Shown one piece after another: positions 45,213 to 56,453 of a stretch of 64,000 nt of DNA; position 1 is the first letter of the stretch, and each line of letters starts with the position of its first letter. A program made the translations under genes and the position numbers. Location of the stretch: positions 496,001-560,000 of the forward strand of contig NZ_JABBYG020000002.1 of the NCBI RefSeq assembly GCF_012935325.2. The letters are read 5' to 3'. A model generated the notes under the pieces. It was not told the origin of the DNA, ran no database searches, and was given only the letters and a program-made list of their open reading frames with translations. Origin of the DNA: Paenibacillus sp. PL91 (GTDB lineage Bacteria > Bacillota > Bacilli > Paenibacillales > Paenibacillaceae).

Positions 45213-46652
45213 TTACAAGGTATGCGCCGAATCTTTAAAAATGCGCCCTCTTTGCTCATACGAAGCAAACATATCCCAGCTTGCGCAGGCAGGCGACAAT
45301 AGCACGATATCGCCAGGCTCAGCCATTGCTGCAGCTTGCTTCACCGCTTGTTTTAGGACGGACTCGGCGTCCTCATTAGGTTCGACGATTTCCACCTTAC
45401 CTAAACCTGCAAGCTCAGCTACGCGGGAAAGCTTCTCCCTAGTCTCGCCTAGAGCGACCAGACCCTTCAAGCGGTCGCGGAATAAAGGCACCAGCTCCAT
45501 ATAATCGGATCCCCGGTCGAGTCCTCCCGCTACAAGCACAATCGGCGCCGACAAGGAGCGAACCGACATCGTTGTCGCAACCGGATTTGTCGCTTTGGAA
45601 TCATTATAATATTTGACCCCATTCACTTCGCGAACGAACTCCAGCCGATGCTCTACCCCTCTAAATAGCTGCAAGGGCTCTATAAGCTGATCCGGAGCAA
45701 CTCCGGCAGCCAAACATGCCGCTATCGCAGCAAGCGCGTTAGCCGCGTTGTGACGGCCTGGAATACCAAGCTCAGAGACAGGCAAAATCGTGATTTCCAT
45801 CTCTTCTCCCTGGCGGAATACGATTTGTCTATTTTTAGCCGTTTCTTGCTCCAGCGAATCGATTACGTCCAGCTCGTAGGGGGGTTCAATATAAATTCCT
45901 GCATCAAGCCGCTCGTAAAGAGAAAAAGGCAGCTGCTGAGCAATTAGAAACTCGGATAGCGCTCTGCACTCCGGGTCATCCCAATTGATGACCGCTACAT
46001 CGTCTTCGGTCTGGTTGTCGAACAGCTTTGCCTTGGAATTGACATAGTCGTCCATATCGCCATGATAATCCAGATGCGTCTCCGCAATGTTTAGCAGCAG
46101 CGCAATATGGGGCCGGAAATCGCTTGTGCCTTTTAGCTGAAAGCTGCTTAGCTCAGCAACTATCCACTGGTCTGGCGTTGCCTCCAAGGCCGCTTCGCAT
46201 AGCGGACGGCCAATATTACCCGCGACGATGGGCTTCAAGCCAGCTGCGTTTAAAATCTCACCGATCCAGGTCGTCGTCGTCGTTTTGCCGTTTGAGCCTG
46301 TTATGCCGATGATTGGGGCAGGAGAAAGCCAATAGGCCGCCTCTACCTCTGTGATCACTTCAACGCCCAGCTCCCCCGCACGAAGCACAGGCGGAGATGA
46401 GTAAGGTATGCCGGGATTTTTAATCAATAGCGCGGTATCCTCCGTTATCAGATCGTCTGGATGATAACCGCACAGCACAGAAATGCCCAAAGCAGTCAAT
46501 TCGTCCGCTTCGGGGCATAATTCGCGTGCTTTCATATCGTTCACAACGACATCAGCGCCTAATTGGTGAAATACTTTCGCTACGCTAACCCCGCTTCTAG
46601 CCAAGCCTAATACGACAACTCGGCGGCCTTGATAAGATGCCGGATGATTCAT
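45213..46652 (-). CDS. murD: UDP-MurNAc-L-alanine--D-glutamate ligase
   Basis: This 479-residue ATP-dependent Mur ligase adds D-Glu. The Rossmann N-terminal domain (VVVLGLARSGVSVAK) precedes the P-loop [14 protein letters not shown], the metal/substrate site NIAETHLDYHGDMDDY and the C-terminal YYNDSKATNPVATTMS. It lies between mraY and spoVE. Confidence 0.97.
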   Translation of the reverse strand: MNHPASYQGRRVVVLGLARSGVSVAKVFHQLGADVVVNDMKARELCPEADELTALGISVLCGYHPDDLITEDTALLIKNPGIPYSSPPVLRAGELGVEVITEVEAAYWLSPAPIIGITGSNGKTTTTTWIGEILNAAGLKPIVAGNIGRPLCEAALEATPDQWIVAELSSFQLKGTSDFRPHIALLLNIAETHLDYHGDMDDYVNSKAKLFDNQTEDDVAVINWDDPECRALSEFLIAQQLPFSLYERLDAGIYIEPPYELDVIDSLEQETAKNRQIVFRQGEEMEITILPVSELGIPGRHNAANALAAIAACLAAGVAPDQLIEPLQLFRGVEHRLEFVREVNGVKYYNDSKATNPVATTMSVRSLSAPIVLVAGGLDRGSDYMELVPLFRDRLKGLVALGETREKLSRVAELAGLGKVEIVEPNEDAESVLKQAVKQAAAMAEPGDIVLLSPACASWDMFASYEQRGRIFKDSAHTL

Positions 46653-46730
46653 AACTGACAGTCCCTTCTATGGATACATGAAGCGGCCCCAAATAAATTG
46701 GCAGCCGCTTGTTCGCAACATTTCTCTCCA

Positions 46731-47687
46731 TTATATTACAAATAGCAGCCCAATTGCTGCAAGCACTAATCCAACGAGCCAAAACACGGTAACAACCTTC
46801 CATTCGGACCAGCCAACCAGCTCAAAATGATGGTGGATGGGGCTCATTTTGAAAATACGTTTGCCTCTTAGCTTGAAGGAGCCTACCTGCAAAATAACCG
46901 ATAGCATTTCAATTACAAAAACGCCGCCAATAATAATAAGCAGAAGCTCTGTCTTCGTTAAAATGGCTACTGCCGCAATCCCGCCTCCAATGCCGAGCGA
47001 GCCCATGTCACCCATGAACACCTTCGCCGGATGCTTGTTAAATACGAGAAAGCCAAGCACCGCACCTACCATTGCCGCAGAGAACACGGCCGATTCATGA
47101 GCCGACGTTTGCAGCGCAACAACTGTGAAAGCGCCAAAGGCAATCGCGCTTGTACCCGCCAGGAGACCGTCAAGCCCGTCGGTGAAGTTAACCGAATTGC
47201 TCGCAGCAAACATAATAATAACGACTAGCGGGTAATAAAACCAGCCTAGATCAAAGCCCCAGCCTGTACCCGGCACCGTAATTTCCGTGCTGTGATTCAT
47301 ATTGTAGAGCATCGCGCACACGATAATGGAAAACAGCAGTTGGCCGAACAGCTTCTGTCTAGCAGTGAGGCCAAGCGATCTTTTGAATACAATTTTAATA
47401 TAATCATCCAAAAAGCCAACCAGGCCAAAGCCAAGCGATGCAGTCAGCAGCACCCAAAACTCCGCCGTTTTATCGGAAAACTTCAAAAAGGCGATCATGA
47501 GCGCAAACATTATGATGATGCCGCCCATCGTTGGCGTACCGCTTTTTTTCAAATGGCTTTGAGGGCCTTCCGTACGGATTTGCTGACCGAACTTCAAGCG
47601 GCGAAGCAGCGGAATGAACAATGGCCCGAGCAAAACCGCTAGCAAGAAGGAGGCGCCTATTGAAAATAAAATGACCATCATGTCCAT
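46731..47687 (-). CDS. mraY: Phospho-N-acetylmuramoyl-pentapeptide transferase
   Basis: This integral membrane enzyme of about 318 residues makes lipid I from UDP-MurNAc-pentapeptide and undecaprenyl phosphate. It shows the Asp-Asp pair in [22 protein letters not shown], and the MraY His cluster in [15 protein letters not shown]. Ten transmembrane helices are expected. ATG 47687 or the next ATG at 47681 both sit behind GGGGTGAGG; the gap to murF is 4 bases. Confidence 0.96.
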   Translation of the reverse strand: MDMMVILFSIGASFLLAVLLGPLFIPLLRRLKFGQQIRTEGPQSHLKKSGTPTMGGIIIMFALMIAFLKFSDKTAEFWVLLTASLGFGLVGFLDDYIKIVFKRSLGLTARQKLFGQLLFSIIVCAMLYNMNHSTEITVPGTGWGFDLGWFYYPLVVIIMFAASNSVNFTDGLDGLLAGTSAIAFGAFTVVALQTSAHESAVFSAAMVGAVLGFLVFNKHPAKVFMGDMGSLGIGGGIAAVAILTKTELLLIIIGGVFVIEMLSVILQVGSFKLRGKRIFKMSPIHHHFELVGWSEWKVVTVFWLVGLVLAAIGLLFVI

Positions 47688-47691
47688 TTCC

Positions 47692-49107
47692 TCACCCCAC
47701 TTCCAAAGCTTGGACAATCTGTTCCATCCGCATGCCGCGAGAACCTTTTATAAGGACGATGTCCGTCGGCTGCAGCTGATTGCGCAGCCACTGCGCAAGC
47801 TCTTCTTTCTCTTCGAAATGGCGAACGACATCGCTTGCGGATGCAGTCGGGAAACGCGATTTCGCACCCTGCGCGATATGCTGTCCCAGTGGTCCAAAAG
47901 TTAGAACAGCATCCGCTTTGCCTGGCGTTATATAAGCCCCTGCCTCGAAGTGCAGCGCCTGCTCCTCCGGCCCAAGCTCCAGCATGTCGCCAAGCACGAT
48001 CCATTTGCGAGTAAAGCCATCCAATTGTTCAACGAGATCAATAGCCGCGCGCACGGCTGTAGGGTTAGCGTTATAAGCATCGTTCAAAATCATCGCGCCA
48101 TTGAAAGCTCGTACGGGCTGAATACGCATCCCCGTCAGCTTCAAATCGCTCAAGCCTTCAATGATTTTTGCAGCCGGGACGCCGAAGAATCGGCCAACGG
48201 CGATCGCGGCAAGCGCGTTGCTCACGTTATGCTGGCCGGGTACAGGTATGCGGATCGTTCCCAACCCGCTAGGCGTTCCGTTATAAACCGCAGTAAAAGA
48301 CGCTGCTTCCGATTCTATGACGATATCGTCTGCCGACCATTCGTTATGGGCAGCTAATCCAAATGTTCTGCGCACGATGCCCGCCGGAAGCACGGAGCGT
48401 CCAAGCTCGGTTTCGAGCAGCGGCTCGTCGCCATTATAAAGCAGCAGGCCATCCTCGCTTAGGCCAAGAGCGATTTCCAGCTTCGCTTTGGCAATTCCTG
48501 CCCTTGAGCCCAGATGCAGAAGATGAGCATCGCCAATGTTCGTAATGACCGCGGCATCAGGCTGGGCAATCTTCGTAAGCAGCTCGATTTCGCCGAAGCC
48601 GCTCATTCCCATCTCAAGCACCGCTACCTCCGTATCCTCCTCAAGCTGAAGAACCGTCAACGGCAAGCCAATATGATTGTTCAGGTTGCCTTCCGTCTTG
48701 TGAACCTTATATGTGGTTCCAAGTATAGCAGCCGTCATATCCTTTGTCGTTGTTTTGCCGTTGCTGCCTGTAATGCCAACAACGCGCACAACGAGCTCGC
48801 TGCGGTAGGCAGCAGCGAGCCGCTGCAGCGCGACGAGCGTATCTCCTACGATAAGAAGCGGCACATCGGCAAGCGATTCCGGCACCTCGCGCCCCTTCTG
48901 CCAGAGCGCTGCAACGGCTCCGTTTTGAACAGCCTGCTCCAAATAAGCATGCCCGTCGAACTGCTCGCCAACAAGCGGGATGAACAACTGGCCAGCAGCA
49001 GCATGCCGCGAGTCAGTCGTTACACCCGATATCATTAATTCCTTATTGTTTCCATTCCATTTTGCGCCGCTCATCTCGGCAATTTGCTTGATCGTACGTT
49101 TAATCAA
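47692..49107 (-). CDS. murF: UDP-MurNAc-tripeptide--D-Ala-D-Ala ligase
   Basis: This 471-residue Mur ligase adds the D-Ala-D-Ala dipeptide. The P-loop is [31 protein letters not shown] and [12 protein letters not shown] belong to the central domain, and the C-terminal domain carries [15 protein letters not shown]. It overlaps murE by 4 bases (ATGA). Confidence 0.97.
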   Translation of the reverse strand: MIKRTIKQIAEMSGAKWNGNNKELMISGVTTDSRHAAAGQLFIPLVGEQFDGHAYLEQAVQNGAVAALWQKGREVPESLADVPLLIVGDTLVALQRLAAAYRSELVVRVVGITGSNGKTTTKDMTAAILGTTYKVHKTEGNLNNHIGLPLTVLQLEEDTEVAVLEMGMSGFGEIELLTKIAQPDAAVITNIGDAHLLHLGSRAGIAKAKLEIALGLSEDGLLLYNGDEPLLETELGRSVLPAGIVRRTFGLAAHNEWSADDIVIESEAASFTAVYNGTPSGLGTIRIPVPGQHNVSNALAAIAVGRFFGVPAAKIIEGLSDLKLTGMRIQPVRAFNGAMILNDAYNANPTAVRAAIDLVEQLDGFTRKWIVLGDMLELGPEEQALHFEAGAYITPGKADAVLTFGPLGQHIAQGAKSRFPTASASDVVRHFEEKEELAQWLRNQLQPTDIVLIKGSRGMRMEQIVQALEVG

Positions 49108-50591
49108 TGTATGATTCCCCTTATCGCTTCTTTCGCTACTTTTCGATCGTCAAATGGATACTTGACTCCGTTAATATCTTGGTAGGTTTCATGACCTTTC
49201 CCCGCAATCAATACTACATCGCCTTGGCTTGCCATTTCAACCGCTTTTTGAATTGCGGCCTTGCGATCAGCAAGTAATTCATATGTGGAAGGATCGATTT
49301 TACCTTTTATAAGTCCATCCTCAATATCCTTAAGTATAAGCTCCGGCGGCTCCGTGCGCGGATTATCGGAGGTAATAATGGCGTAGTCTGCATATTTGAC
49401 TGCAATGCTTCCCATTAGCGGCCGCTTCGACCGATCCCGATCGCCTCCGCAGCCGAATACGCATATGATTCGTTTCTCGGCAAACTGCTGGACGGCTCGC
49501 AGCACATTTTCCAAACCATCGGGCGTATGCGCATAATCGACGATCACCGCGAACGATTGCCCGGCATTAACAGCCTCCACCCGTCCAGGAACGCCGGGAA
49601 TCGCGCTTAGGCTACCCGCAATCGCCTCCAGCTCCACCCCTTCAAGCAGTACAGCGCTGATAGCGGCAAGCGCATTGTATACATTGAACTTGCCGGCCAT
49701 TTGCAGCGTAACGTCCGTCTCTCCCCGGAAGGTATGAACATGAAAGGTCGTGCCCTGCGCCGTAATCCGAATGTTTGAGGCGCGAACATCCGCTTCCTTA
49801 TCGATGCCGTATGTTACAACCTCCGATGCAGTCAGCTCCGCGTACTCTGCTGCAGCGTCGTCATCCGCGTTAAGGACGGCGTACGAGCGCTCTCTCTCCT
49901 GTGCGGCATACTCGTTTCCCAGCCTCGAAAAAAACAATCCTTTAACAGCCGCGTAACGGCTCATCGTTTCATGATAATCCAAATGATCCTGCGTAAGATT
50001 TGTAAATACTGCCGTCCGAAAGCGGCAGCCCTTCACCCGCCCTTGCTCAAGTGCGTGAGAGGATACTTCAATCGCGCAATATTGCGTGCCCGCATCGCGC
50101 ATTTCGCCGAGATAACGCTGCAGCTGGAGCGTCTGCGGGGTCGTGCTCGTCATCGGGAACGATAAGCCAGCATAACGACGCTCGATTGTGCCGATCACTC
50201 CGGTAGGCCTATTCTGATCATTTAAAATTTGCTCAATCAAATACGTTGTTGTTGTCTTGCCGTTCGTACCCGTTACCCCAATTAATTTCAAAGCATGGCT
50301 TGGATAGGCATAATAATAATTAGCAATAACAGCCATTGCAAGCCGGCAGTCCCTAACAATAATTTGTGGAACAGGCAAATCCAGCTGCCGCTCCGCAATA
50401 AGTGCGGCTGCGCCGGCTGCGGCAGCCTGAGGCGCAAACAAATGTCCGTCAACTGTATGTCCTCGCAGGCAGATAAACAATTGACCCTCGCTGATGCATC
50501 TTGAATCGGTTTCGATGCCGTTCCATTCCGTTTCCCCATCGCCTATGAGCCGCGCGGTTGCAAGCAGCTCCGTAACATCCTTTAAACGCAT
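49104..50591 (-). CDS. murE: UDP-MurNAc-dipeptide--meso-DAP ligase
   Basis: This 495-residue Mur ligase adds the third stem-peptide residue. The P-loop is GVTGTNGKTTTTY. The substrate motif DNPRTEPP is that of meso-diaminopimelate enzymes; lysine enzymes differ here. This agrees with dapL at 20.8 kb, which supplies LL-DAP for epimerisation. ATG 50591 follows GGAGGA by 9 bases; an in-frame GTG at 50600 is too close to it. Confidence 0.97.
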   Translation of the reverse strand: MRLKDVTELLATARLIGDGETEWNGIETDSRCISEGQLFICLRGHTVDGHLFAPQAAAAGAAALIAERQLDLPVPQIIVRDCRLAMAVIANYYYAYPSHALKLIGVTGTNGKTTTTYLIEQILNDQNRPTGVIGTIERRYAGLSFPMTSTTPQTLQLQRYLGEMRDAGTQYCAIEVSSHALEQGRVKGCRFRTAVFTNLTQDHLDYHETMSRYAAVKGLFFSRLGNEYAAQERERSYAVLNADDDAAAEYAELTASEVVTYGIDKEADVRASNIRITAQGTTFHVHTFRGETDVTLQMAGKFNVYNALAAISAVLLEGVELEAIAGSLSAIPGVPGRVEAVNAGQSFAVIVDYAHTPDGLENVLRAVQQFAEKRIICVFGCGGDRDRSKRPLMGSIAVKYADYAIITSDNPRTEPPELILKDIEDGLIKGKIDPSTYELLADRKAAIQKAVEMASQGDVVLIAGKGHETYQDINGVKYPFDDRKVAKEAIRGIIH

Positions 50592-50667
50592 CTGCCCCAC
50601 TCCTCCCTTAAGCGCTGACGGAGTAACGATAAGCCGCCCTCAGCACCCTCGTTAACTACCATTATAG

Positions 50668-52608
50668 TCAATGGGAGTGGGATATATTATCTTCTTCGCC
50701 TAAATAGATGCGAATCGTGGAGCCGCGATCGACCCGGGTTCCTGCAGCAGGAGCTTGTCGTATAACCGTTTTTCCCGAGCCTGCGGATGTTAGATTAAAA
50801 TTCATGTTCAGATCCTCATATAAATCGGACACCGTTTTGCCAACCAGATTAGGTACGGTTACGATTGGCGTTTCGCCGTACTTATAGATCCGGTCAATCT
50901 GCTTCTCACGAGCCGGAACTTCCAAAATATTCAGCGCGTCCTCCATAATATTTCGGACGATTGGAGCCGCTACAACGCCCCCGAACTGAATCCCCTGCGG
51001 ATTGTCTACCGCTACGTAGATGACGATTTGCGGGTCATCTGCAGGTGCAAAGCCGACAAAGGAAACGATATGCTCATTCGGCGAATATCGGCCGTTGATA
51101 ACCTTCTGGGCCGTACCTGTCTTGCCGCCTACGCGGTAGCCGTCGATGAAAGCATTGCGGCCTGTTCCTTTGGCTACTACGCTCTCAAGCGCTTCACGCA
51201 CTTGCTTTGACGTCTCCTCGGAAATGACCTTCCGCACAGCCTCCGATTTCACGGTCTCAACGGTCGCGCCGCTTTCCGGGTTAATCCAAGCTTTCGCTAC
51301 ATGCGGCTTGTATAGCGTACCGCCATTAATGGCAGCAGATACCGCTGTAATCTGTTGAATCGGTGTAACCGATACCCCTTGACCAAAGGCTGTCGTAGCA
51401 AGCTCTACAGGACCGACTTGACTGAGCTTGAACAAAATGCCATTCTCCTCACCGCCAATATCGATGCCTGTCTTCGTGCCAAAGCCGAAGTTTTTAATAT
51501 AATCGAATAATTTCTCTTTGCCAAGTCGCTGGCCGAGCGTTACAAAGCCGGGGTTGCACGAATTCTCAACAACTTCCAGAAAAGTCTGGCTGCCATGGCC
51601 GCCTTTTTTCCAGCAGCGAAGCCTTGCTCCGCCAACCTCGATGGCGCCTGGATCGAAGAAACGCTCGTTTTTTAAATCAACCTTTTTCTCCTCCAAAGCA
51701 GCGGCTAGCGTTATGATTTTGAAGGTGGAGCCCGGCTCGTATGTCATCCAAATCGGCAGGTTGCGGTTGTAAACCTCTGTAGGCACCTCGCGGTACTTAT
51801 CCGGCTCATAGGTGGGACGGCTTGCCATCCCGAGAATTTCCCCATTATTTGGGTCCATTGCAATTGCGATAATGCCATTTGGCTGCAGCTTCGTCATCGC
51901 TTGATCAAGCTCTCGCTCCATAACCGTCTGTATTTGTTTGTCGATCGTAAGCTGCATCGTAAGCCCGTCCTTCGGCTCAACATATGTATCCGAGGAATTC
52001 GGCATTTGCCTGCCTGCTGCGTCCGATAGAAAGGATACGCTGCCGCCTATGCCGCTAAGCTCTGTGTTATATTTTGCTTCAATGCCCGTCAAGCCTTGAT
52101 TGTCGATTCCCGTAAAGCCAAGGACATGTGCGGCTAGGCTGCCATACGGATAAAAGCGTTTATTATCTTCGGCGACGACGATGCCCGGAAGACCTAAAGC
52201 ACGAATTTGCTCGGCTTTATCAAGCGTGATTTTCCGGCCTCCAGGCCCGAGCTTAACGATCATGCTTTTTGTTTTTATTTTAGTGAACAACTTCTCCTGC
52301 GACATGTCGAGCAGCGGCGCCAGTGCAGCGGCAACAGCCTGCTTATCTTTGATCTGTACGGGAATCGCGTAGACCGTAGGCGAACTGACATTGTAGGCCA
52401 GCTGTATCCCGTTGCGGTCCACAATCTCGCCTCGCTTGGCGACGTACGGGATATCGCGTCTCCAAGAATTTTCCGCTTTATTTGCGAGTTCCTCGCCCTG
52501 CCACAGCTGTACATAGCTAAGCCTGATACACAAGGCGAGGAATGAGATCCCTGCCAATATAAGTACGATAAACAAACGTCGTCTGACCGTCACATTGGAT
52601 ACCTTCAT
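50668..52608 (-). CDS. spoVD: Sporulation-specific class B penicillin-binding protein SpoVD
   Basis: This 646-residue transpeptidase is needed for the spore cortex. It has one transmembrane helix (about 10-32), a dimerisation domain, and active-site motifs STFK (294-297), SCN (350-352) and KTGTA (496-500). One PASTA domain closes the protein (about 575-637, VTVPNLVGKTVSDLYEDL). A single PASTA distinguishes it from the pbpB product next door. Its expected partner is SpoVE. GGAGGGGG precedes the ATG. Confidence 0.94.
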   Translation of the reverse strand: MKVSNVTVRRRLFIVLILAGISFLALCIRLSYVQLWQGEELANKAENSWRRDIPYVAKRGEIVDRNGIQLAYNVSSPTVYAIPVQIKDKQAVAAALAPLLDMSQEKLFTKIKTKSMIVKLGPGGRKITLDKAEQIRALGLPGIVVAEDNKRFYPYGSLAAHVLGFTGIDNQGLTGIEAKYNTELSGIGGSVSFLSDAAGRQMPNSSDTYVEPKDGLTMQLTIDKQIQTVMERELDQAMTKLQPNGIIAIAMDPNNGEILGMASRPTYEPDKYREVPTEVYNRNLPIWMTYEPGSTFKIITLAAALEEKKVDLKNERFFDPGAIEVGGARLRCWKKGGHGSQTFLEVVENSCNPGFVTLGQRLGKEKLFDYIKNFGFGTKTGIDIGGEENGILFKLSQVGPVELATTAFGQGVSVTPIQQITAVSAAINGGTLYKPHVAKAWINPESGATVETVKSEAVRKVISEETSKQVREALESVVAKGTGRNAFIDGYRVGGKTGTAQKVINGRYSPNEHIVSFVGFAPADDPQIVIYVAVDNPQGIQFGGVVAAPIVRNIMEDALNILEVPAREKQIDRIYKYGETPIVTVPNLVGKTVSDLYEDLNMNFNLTSAGSGKTVIRQAPAAGTRVDRGSTIRIYLGEEDNISHSH

Positions 52609-52741
52609 AACTTGTTCCCCCTCCGCTTGACTGTTTCGAAGGAGCGCTCAATGACGCTCATTCCCAGATTATTCGGGACAAGCGGAGGATAGAACAAGCT
52701 TTAGACGAAGGCAGCCGCCTTCGTCCGTGTTCAATTATAGA

Positions 52742-55048
52742 TTACTCGCCTGTTGCGTTCGTATTGGCATTGGAATCGGCTGCTTCACCTTCACCTTTAC
52801 CTGCTGCTGAACCTGCACCGCCAGATTCATCCGTCTGAGGGTCGTCGCTATCCCCCTCCTTGATTGCCGCTTCTGAATCTGATCCTTGATCAGCCGCATC
52901 CTGTTCCCCATCTTTGCTAAGCGGCGGAGCGAGTGTAACCTTCAATACTCTTACGTTATTCAACGTCTCCTCCTTCTGGGATACGACAAAGCCCTCCCCG
53001 TCCGGAATAAGACGAATGCCGATCAGCGAGGTGATTTCAAGCGCATCGCGCAGCGACACGCCCTTCAAATCCGGAATGGCTAGCTTCTCTCGCTGCTCTG
53101 TAATTAAATATATTTTCTGAGTGGGATGAGCGGAAGAACCTCCTGCTGGGATTTGCTGCAAAACGGTCTTTCCGTTCCCGACCAGTTCAAAAGTCATTCC
53201 TTTTGCTTTTAATTCTGCTTTAGCCTGAGCAACCTGAAGCTTCGTTAGCTCAGGAACCGTTATTGACACTTCCTTTTTCAAATCGTTCGTATCCGTCGGG
53301 TAATTCGGCGCTACGCCCATTTTGCGCAAGCTCTTCAGCACGATCTGCTTAAACGCCGGAGCCGCAACCTTGCCTCCCCCCACGAGGGGGTCATTTGGTT
53401 CATCGACAACGATATATACGACGATTTTCGGATTATCAACCGGCGCGTAGCCGATGAAGGAGACTACAAACTTCGTAGCGGAATATTCGTTGTTGATAAC
53501 CTTTTGTGCTGTACCTGTTTTTCCCGCTACCCGGTAGCCTTCGATATACGCGTTTTTACCGGTACCCTTGTCCTGATCGGATACGACCTGCTCTAAGTAT
53601 TCGCCGACTTTACGCGATGTTTCCTCGGAGATCACTTGGCGAACGACCTTCGGCTCAATCGTTTTAGTCGTTTTTGTTGTCGGGTCCGTTATGCTTTTCA
53701 CAATTTGCGGTTGAAGGAGCTTGCCCCCATTCGCTACAGCAGCGACTGCCGCAACCTGCTGAATAGGCGTAACTGAAACCCCTTGCCCGAATGTCGCATT
53801 GGCAATCTCGCTTGCATATTGAAAGCGAATAGAGCCTGAAAGCTCACTGCCTAGCTGTATGCCTGTTTTTTGGCCGAAGCCAAAATTCGTATAATAATCT
53901 CTCAGCTTTTGCTCTCCTAATCTCTCGTATCCCAGCTTGACGAACGCCACGTTACTGGAATACTTCAGGCCATCTAGAAACGAAATGGTTCCCCAGCCCT
54001 CTCGCTTAATATCACGAATCGGCCTTGGTATGCCTTTAATTTTGATTTGGCCTGATTTGTACATTTCATCCGGATTAAAGACGCCTTCCTCAACTGCCGC
54101 TGCCAGCGTTACGATTTTGAACGTTGAGCCTGGCTCGTATAATGATTTGATCGCATGATTGTAGGAGTTCGAATTGTTTTTCCAAAATTCATTCGGATCA
54201 TATTGCGGCGTATTTGCCATTGCCAAAATTTCCATCGTGTTGGGATCGGCAGCAATAGCTGTCGCGCTTTTCGGCGCATACTCCTTCACAATTTCTTGCA
54301 GCGCTTCCTCTACGTAATGCTGAATTTCGCTATCGATTGTCAGATTAACATTTTGGCCGTTCTTAGCAGGCTGAAATTCCACTTCACCTTCGGCGAGCTG
54401 AACGCGTTTCCCGTCCTTCTCGTACTTGATAAAGCCATTTGTGCCGGTCAGCTGTTTGTTGAAAGAAGCCTCAATGCCAGTCATTGCTGCGCCGTCTCGG
54501 TCCAAATATCCAACCAGCTGCGCAGCTGAAGTTTTTCTAGGATAATAGCGTTTTAAGCTTTCTGCTAAATCAATACCGACACCAGTTACCTTCTTTTCTT
54601 TGGACAATTCTTCGCGGAACGCTCTAATTTTATCGGCCACTGTCTTGTCGATTTGCCAGCCGCCTTTACGCATCTCCCGATTAACAACATAAGTCCCATC
54701 TTCCTTTTTGGCGGTCACATTTTTCCGAAGCTCTTCCTTCGAAATGCCAAGTATTTCATGCAGGCCGTCGATAATGTCTTCCGTTAGCCCCTCTTCATTG
54801 ATGACCTTTGGATTCACGGAAACATTATAGGTAATCGTGTCCATTGCAAGCACATTTCCATCGCGATCGGCAATCGTGCCTCGTTTAGCGACAATCTCCT
54901 CTGCAGCCGACCATCTCTTTTTCGCCAGTTCAAAATATTTGGCGCCTTCTACTACCTGCACGAAATAAATTCTGCTTATTAAAATGAGAAAAAGGAGGGT
55001 CATTACCCCTCCAAACAACAGTGTCCGCAATCTAATTCTCTTTTTCAT
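52742..55048 (-). CDS. pbpB: Class B penicillin-binding protein 2B (division)
   Basis: This roughly 768-residue septal transpeptidase has a transmembrane helix (about 10-32), active Ser308 in GSTFK, SSN 364-366 and KTGTA 510-514. Two PASTA domains (about 605-735, ITVPELTKLQVAQAKAEL and LAIPDLKGVSLRDAL) follow. The last 35 residues are an acidic, Gly/Ser/Asn-rich low-complexity tail. ATG 55048 follows AAGGTGAG by 6 bases, one base after the ftsL stop; a GTG at 55057 lacks a ribosome site. Confidence 0.94.
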   Translation of the reverse strand: MKKRIRLRTLLFGGVMTLLFLILISRIYFVQVVEGAKYFELAKKRWSAAEEIVAKRGTIADRDGNVLAMDTITYNVSVNPKVINEEGLTEDIIDGLHEILGISKEELRKNVTAKKEDGTYVVNREMRKGGWQIDKTVADKIRAFREELSKEKKVTGVGIDLAESLKRYYPRKTSAAQLVGYLDRDGAAMTGIEASFNKQLTGTNGFIKYEKDGKRVQLAEGEVEFQPAKNGQNVNLTIDSEIQHYVEEALQEIVKEYAPKSATAIAADPNTMEILAMANTPQYDPNEFWKNNSNSYNHAIKSLYEPGSTFKIVTLAAAVEEGVFNPDEMYKSGQIKIKGIPRPIRDIKREGWGTISFLDGLKYSSNVAFVKLGYERLGEQKLRDYYTNFGFGQKTGIQLGSELSGSIRFQYASEIANATFGQGVSVTPIQQVAAVAAVANGGKLLQPQIVKSITDPTTKTTKTIEPKVVRQVISEETSRKVGEYLEQVVSDQDKGTGKNAYIEGYRVAGKTGTAQKVINNEYSATKFVVSFIGYAPVDNPKIVVYIVVDEPNDPLVGGGKVAAPAFKQIVLKSLRKMGVAPNYPTDTNDLKKEVSITVPELTKLQVAQAKAELKAKGMTFELVGNGKTVLQQIPAGGSSAHPTQKIYLITEQREKLAIPDLKGVSLRDALEITSLIGIRLIPDGEGFVVSQKEETLNNVRVLKVTLAPPLSKDGEQDAADQGSDSEAAIKEGDSDDPQTDESGGAGSAAGKGEGEAADSNANTNATGE

Positions 55049-55049
55049 C

Positions 55050-55460
55050 TTACTCACCTTGTTTACCCATTGCCGTTTTCAACTCGTTGTCACCAGTATT
55101 TACCGTTATGCCGCCTTCAATCGAGCTAACCATCCCCTGTGATTCGGCAATCTTGCGAATGCGCTCAGGATCACTCAGCATCTCAACCTGCTTTTTCAAA
55201 TCTTCCATTTCAATGTTCATCGTTTGAGATTCGCTTTTGAGATTTTTGATGTCGAGGTTCATATCATAGATTTGTGCGTAGCGGAAAATAATGACACCAG
55301 CTACTACAACGCACATTAATACAGTGAACATGTACAACAGCTTCTCTTGAACCGGTAAGGATTTACGACTCTTAACCAATCGTTTCGTTTCTTTGATAAC
55401 AGTCTGCTGATCCTGCTTTCGCTTAGGTTGCAGCGCTAAATTGCCATTCACATACGCCAA
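55050..55460 (-). CDS. ftsL: Division protein FtsL
   Basis: This 136-residue bitopic protein has a basic cytoplasmic start, one transmembrane helix (about 41-62) and an extracellular leucine-zipper-like coiled coil (about 66-110) that binds DivIC and DivIB. The start is TTG 55460 behind GGGGG. It lies between rsmH and pbpB. Confidence 0.9.
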   Translation of the reverse strand: MAYVNGNLALQPKRKQDQQTVIKETKRLVKSRKSLPVQEKLLYMFTVLMCVVVAGVIIFRYAQIYDMNLDIKNLKSESQTMNIEMEDLKKQVEMLSDPERIRKIAESQGMVSSIEGGITVNTGDNELKTAMGKQGE

Positions 55461-55472
55461 TTCAAATCCCCC

Positions 55473-56423
55473 TTACAATTTTTCTGCGACTCTAAGCTTT
55501 GCCGACCTCGCCCGAGGATTAAGCTCCAGCTCTCTCTCGGAAGGTACGATCGGCTTGCGGTTAACTAATTTCACTGTCCCGCTGTTTCCGCATACGCATA
55601 ACGGAAAATCGGGCGGACAAGTACATTTCTCCACAAACTTCGCAAACATTTGCTTACATATGCGGTCCTCAAGCGAATGAAACGTAATGACAGATGCACG
55701 GCCGCCAGGGGCCAAGCAGCGAATCGTCTGCTCCAGCGCCTCTTCCTCTGCGCCAAGCTCGTCGTTTACAGCAATGCGGAGCGCTTGAAAGGAACGCTTG
55801 GCAGGATGCCCGCCTGTACGTCTTGTTGCAGCTGGGATCGATATTTTAATCAATTCTGCCAGCTCGCCGGTTTTCTCGATTGGCGCTTTCTCTCGCGCTT
55901 TCACGATGTTTCTTGCGATTGAACGGGCGAATTTCTCTTCGCCATAGCGATCAAGTATGCGGGAAATGTCACGTTCATCCCACGTATTGACGATTTCATG
56001 CGCTGTAAGGTCACCTTCACGATCCATCCTCATATCTAGCGGAGCATCGTGGTTGTAGCTAAAGCCGCGTTCCGCTTCGTCAAGCTGCGGGCTTGATACG
56101 CCTAGATCGAACAAAATGCCATCTACCTGCGGGACGCCATCTTGCATTGGAACGCCGCATCCTCTAAGCTCCTGCTCCAAATCACGGAAATTGCTTCTAA
56201 CAAGCGTTACTTTATCCAAGTATGGAGCAAGCCTAACGCGAGCATTTTCCAGCGCCCAGTCGTCCTGATCGAATGCGATTAACCGCCCTCCTTCGCCTAA
56301 TCGGGACGCAATGAGCTCACTATGCCCTGCCCCTCCAAGCGTACAATCGACGTAGATGCCGTCTGGCTTAATCGCTAGACCGTCAACCGCTTCTTCCAAA
56401 AGTACTGTAATATGCTGAAACAC
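55473..56423 (-). CDS. rsmH: 16S rRNA (cytosine-1402-N4)-methyltransferase RsmH
   Basis: This 316-residue SAM-dependent methyltransferase has its SAM motif in [14 protein letters not shown], and [17 protein letters not shown] binds the cofactor. [20 protein letters not shown] is family-specific, and the C-terminus carries [16 protein letters not shown]. The start is GTG 56423. It is the second dcw gene, 30 bases after mraZ. Confidence 0.97.
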   Translation of the reverse strand: MFQHITVLLEEAVDGLAIKPDGIYVDCTLGGAGHSELIASRLGEGGRLIAFDQDDWALENARVRLAPYLDKVTLVRSNFRDLEQELRGCGVPMQDGVPQVDGILFDLGVSSPQLDEAERGFSYNHDAPLDMRMDREGDLTAHEIVNTWDERDISRILDRYGEEKFARSIARNIVKAREKAPIEKTGELAELIKISIPAATRRTGGHPAKRSFQALRIAVNDELGAEEEALEQTIRCLAPGGRASVITFHSLEDRICKQMFAKFVEKCTCPPDFPLCVCGNSGTVKLVNRKPIVPSERELELNPRARSAKLRVAEKL

Positions 56424-56453
56424 GCCTCAGCCCTCCCATTCCTGTTGTCCATT

